NCBI GenBank assembly: GCA_002771355.1
Contig: PCSU01000052.1
Span: 1-7,370, forward strand
Reading direction: 5' to 3'
Source of the DNA: a candidate division WWE3 bacterium CG22_combo_CG10-13_8_21_14_all_39_12
GTDB lineage: Bacteria > Patescibacteriota > 4484-211 > GCA-002791395
Length of the DNA stretch: 7,370 bases
Shown here: piece after piece, positions 5,548 to 7,370 of the stretch
Numbering within the stretch: position 1 is the stretch's first letter
Layout of the letters: the number at the start of each line of letters is the position of its first letter
Notes under the pieces: model-generated
Database searches by the model: none
What the model saw: only the letters and a program-made list of their open reading frames with translations
What the model was told of the DNA's origin: nothing
Translations under genes and position numbers: made by a program

Positions 5548-5577
5548 TCAACCCCATGGCTTATGTCATGGGGTTGA
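5548..5577 (+). repeat. Intergenic hairpin, 11-bp perfect stem
   Basis: TCAACCCCATG (5548-5558) pairs perfectly with CATGGGGTTGA (5567-5577) around an eight-base loop. It starts 11 nt after the stop at 5536 and ends about 22 nt before the next gene's AAGGAG. The following bases (TCATTCTTATTC) are pyrimidine-rich but not a U-run. It may be a leaky terminator or an mRNA-processing or stability element that sets the ratio of the two proteins. Confidence 0.6.
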
Positions 5578-5612
5578 TCATTCTTATTCAACCACCAACA
5601 AGGAGACTGTGT

Positions 5613-6365
5613 ATGCGTTTTAACCCACAAACAACTGGTGATGTTCTTCAATGGGTAAAGTGGCTGAGGGAAGAATCATCCTCCCACAACCTAATAGATC
5701 AAGAAATTCTGTGGCAACAGCTGTGTCACAATGCGTTCATGAAACTTCACCGCGGTGATCTTTATACGCTTGCACAAGAAATAGCCGGTGAAGTAAACGG
5801 CAACCCGGAAGCTCACAACAGCCGAGTACTGTTGTTTTATGCACTGTGCCATTTGCTGCACTCACCAGATGGTGCGCTGTACCGCCCTCGCGTAGTCTTG
5901 GATAGCATGGGTCTTGAAATACCCAACCTCTGGACACTGAGAAAAACAATGCTTGATATTGTTTACTTCTGTGGCCAACAACCTGGCAATGAGAGTTTCA
6001 TCTCTGACGTAACCAAGAAAGCGCCTATCTGGAATGCAGAATTTGAACAAACGTGCAGGGAACACTCTACGCCAGCTGAGATCAAAGAGATTGCCCAAAA
6101 GCTTCGATTTGGTCTCACCGTTTACCTACGAATGTCAGGAATTCGGCTGGCGACATTGCTTGCCACAGGCCAAGATGAGAACCAAAAACAAGTCTCAGCT
6201 GTATGGTGGCACCGTCTGATGATTGCCCTGGAACGAACAGTTGATAATGAAGCTCCGTCCGAATTTGATGCTACCGTCTTTGCATCAACGTCAGAAGGGG
6301 TGTTTGATACCGCAACGGACGTTATTAAAGCAGTTTACGTAATACAACTGCTTTTTAAAGACTAA
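5613..6365 (+). CDS. Hypothetical mainly helical protein, 250 aa
   Basis: AAGGAG (5600-5605) is 7 nt before the ATG at 5613. Longer readings of the frame overlap the upstream gene and hairpin and are rejected. The protein appears almost all alpha-helical, with hydrophobic helices near residues 70-85 (SRVLLFYALCHLLH), 107-120 and 165-185 (a YLRMSGIRLATLLA segment), and a C-terminal helix ending VYVIQLLFKD. These are too short and too charged for confident membrane helices. There is no signal peptide and no catalytic motif I can name. Cysteines are scattered (about 38, 79, 120, 148) without a metal pattern. It sits 76 nt downstream of the cysteine-rich gene, with a hairpin between and a terminator after, so the two very probably form one transcript. 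Function unknown. Confidence 0.72.
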   Translation: MRFNPQTTGDVLQWVKWLREESSSHNLIDQEILWQQLCHNAFMKLHRGDLYTLAQEIAGEVNGNPEAHNSRVLLFYALCHLLHSPDGALYRPRVVLDSMGLEIPNLWTLRKTMLDIVYFCGQQPGNESFISDVTKKAPIWNAEFEQTCREHSTPAEIKEIAQKLRFGLTVYLRMSGIRLATLLATGQDENQKQVSAVWWHRLMIALERTVDNEAPSEFDATVFASTSEGVFDTATDVIKAVYVIQLLFKD

Positions 6366-6399
6366 CCCTACAACAACCCGTGAACATACGTACAAGACT

Positions 6400-6428
6400 G
6401 AGCCCTGTTAACCATACAGGGCTCTTTT
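6400..6428 (+). terminator. Rho-independent terminator after the 250-aa gene
   Basis: GAGCCCTGT (6400-6408) pairs with ACAGGGCTC (6416-6424) around a seven-base loop and is followed by TTTT (6425-6428) and further A/T. It lies 35 nt after the stop at 6365. It isolates the two-gene unit from uvrB. Confidence 0.85.
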
Positions 6429-6484
6429 ATTATCTATCCCCAATAGGAAACAACTGTCTACGTGGTAATGAAGCCATAACCCGG

Positions 6485-6490
6485 TATAAT
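6485..6490 (+). promoter_or_regulatory. uvrB -10 box, near-leaderless
   Basis: A consensus TATAAT ends nine bases before the uvrB ATG (6500). With usual spacing transcription begins at about 6497, leaving no room for a leader or Shine-Dalgarno site, and none is seen upstream of the ATG. The -35 region (around 6462-6467, GTGGTA) is poor. Confidence 0.5.
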
Positions 6491-6499
6491 GAACATTGC

Positions 6500-7370
6500 A
6501 TGAAAAAATTCAAACTAAAAGCAGACTTTAAACCTACCGGAGACCAACCTCAAGCTATTGATTACTTAGTCAACGGCGTTAACGCAAAAATGCCACACCA
6601 AACTCTTCTTGGAGTAACAGGTTCTGGTAAAACATTTGCCATGGCTAACGTAATTGCAAAAACGAATAAACCAACACTCGTAATTTCTCACAACAAAACC
6701 CTGGCTGCACAGCTGTATCAAGAATACAAAGAATTCTTTCCTGATAACGCCGTAGAATATTTTGTAAGTTACTATGATTACTACCAACCGGAAGCCTATA
6801 TTTCATCCACCGATACCTACATTGAAAAGGATGCAGCAATAAACGAAGATATTGATAAACTAAGGCTTTCAACTACAAACGCCTTGTTGTCTCGAAAAGA
6901 CGTTATTGTAGTTGCAAGTGTCAGTGCTATTTATAACCTTGGGTCACCGATTGAGTACCAAAACGCAAATATTCGATTAAAAGAAGGTATGCCCATTCGT
7001 CAAAACGATGTATTTACTAGGTTGATTCAGCTTTTTTATGATCGATCAGACTATGAGTTTAAACGCGGTACCTTTAGGGTAAGTGGCGAGCATATTGATA
7101 TTTTTCCGGCTTATTTAGATTACGCTGTTCGTCTTGAATTGACAGGGGATGTATTGTCAAAAATTACATTCATTGATCCCATTACCGGTAGGGGACTATC
7201 GCAAGAAAATCTCTTAAAAAAGAAGGAAGGCAGTTTTTATAAAGACTACACCCAAGATGAAATAGATAGCATTACCCTCATGAGAGCGCATGGTGAATTT
7301 ACCTTATTCCCGGCCAAACACTATGTAACTCCTGAGGATAATCGAGAGGAAGCAATCGAACAAATTAAAC
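6500..7370 (+). CDS. uvrB: UvrB, excinuclease ABC subunit B (5' part, 290 codons)
   Basis: UvrB is the DNA-damage-verifying helicase-like subunit of UvrABC nucleotide excision repair. It receives DNA from UvrA and positions UvrC for incision in the cytoplasm. The sequence is unmistakable: start MKKFKLKADFKPTGDQPQAI, Walker A TGSGKT (residues 40-45), SHNKTLAAQLY (63-73), the DNA-inserted beta-hairpin signature YYDYYQPEAY (91-100), and VSAIYNLG (141-148). It continues into domains 1b/2 (RGTFRVSGEHIDIFPA...) and FPAKHYVTPE near the window edge. The frame is open to base 7370, so about 290 of the usual ~650-700 residues are present. Helicase motifs II-VI and the C-terminal UvrC-binding domain lie beyond the window. 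There is no ribosome-binding site, but a TATAAT lies nine bases before the ATG, so the mRNA is probably leaderless. A terminator at 6400-6428 separates it from the preceding genes. Confidence 0.97.
   Translation, partial: MKKFKLKADFKPTGDQPQAIDYLVNGVNAKMPHQTLLGVTGSGKTFAMANVIAKTNKPTLVISHNKTLAAQLYQEYKEFFPDNAVEYFVSYYDYYQPEAYISSTDTYIEKDAAINEDIDKLRLSTTNALLSRKDVIVVASVSAIYNLGSPIEYQNANIRLKEGMPIRQNDVFTRLIQLFYDRSDYEFKRGTFRVSGEHIDIFPAYLDYAVRLELTGDVLSKITFIDPITGRGLSQENLLKKKEGSFYKDYTQDEIDSITLMRAHGEFTLFPAKHYVTPEDNREEAIEQIK

Noticed and set aside
5469..5612. Extended start at 5469 for the 250-aa gene
   Set aside because: The extension overlaps the 3' end of the Cys-rich gene and translates through the hairpin at 5548-5577. 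The ATG at 5613 has a proper AAGGAG.
6566..6872. Minus-strand open frames within uvrB
   Set aside because: They lie opposite a clearly conserved uvrB reading frame and have no start signals.
1..7370. CRISPR array, tRNA, rRNA or riboswitch
   Set aside because: No regularly spaced direct repeats, no cloverleaf-like tRNA sequence and no conserved rRNA or riboswitch core were seen by eye in the intergenic stretches.

Overview
The window is bacterial DNA with short intergenic gaps and Shine-Dalgarno-led genes. TAA, TAG and TGA all end genes, so the standard bacterial code applies. By eye the GC content is a little over 40%. The only unmistakable core gene is the 5' part of uvrB at the right edge. 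Most of the other proteins resemble nothing I can name, and uvrB appears to be nearly leaderless. That combination would suit a Patescibacteria/CPR-type genome or a poorly sampled lineage, but this is a weak inference from style and not a taxonomic assignment.

Layout, left to right: (i) 1-90 may be the right edge of an IS200/IS605-like element: the last codons of a TnpB-like frame, then a GCCCCG...CGGGG stem. (ii) A plus-strand operon follows, with a good sigma-70-type promoter (119-147) and an inverted repeat in its leader. It encodes a DksA/TraR-type C4 zinc-finger protein (229-753) and two orphan proteins (791-1228 and 1239-1580, the latter with a TTG start). (iii) A strong, probably bidirectional terminator (1622-1658) separates it from a convergent minus-strand operon. 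(iv) That operon runs 4521 to 1671. A GTG-started helix-turn-helix protein overlaps by 8 nt a 682-residue GHKL (Hsp90/MutL/MORC-type) ATPase with an N-terminal ATP-binding domain, a middle region, an Ig-like/carboxypeptidase-regulatory-like segment and an unassigned C-terminal domain. (v) A 235-nt divergent regulatory region carries promoters on both strands and a perfect 15-bp palindrome. (vi) A plus-strand pair follows: a 259-aa protein with CxC and CxxCxGxG cysteine clusters (4757-5536) and a 250-aa mainly helical protein (5613-6365). A hairpin lies between them and a Rho-independent terminator after them. (vii) uvrB begins at 6500, nine bases after a TATAAT box, and runs off the window.

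The most interesting unit is the HTH/GHKL ATPase pair with the divergently transcribed cysteine-rich/helical pair. The four genes share one regulatory region that holds a palindromic operator candidate. The ATPase has recognisable N, G1 and G2 boxes, but Gln stands where the family normally has its catalytic Glu. I infer, without proof, that the stretch between the possible IS605 edge and uvrB is an accessory module with its own regulator, perhaps for defence, stress or mobile-element functions.
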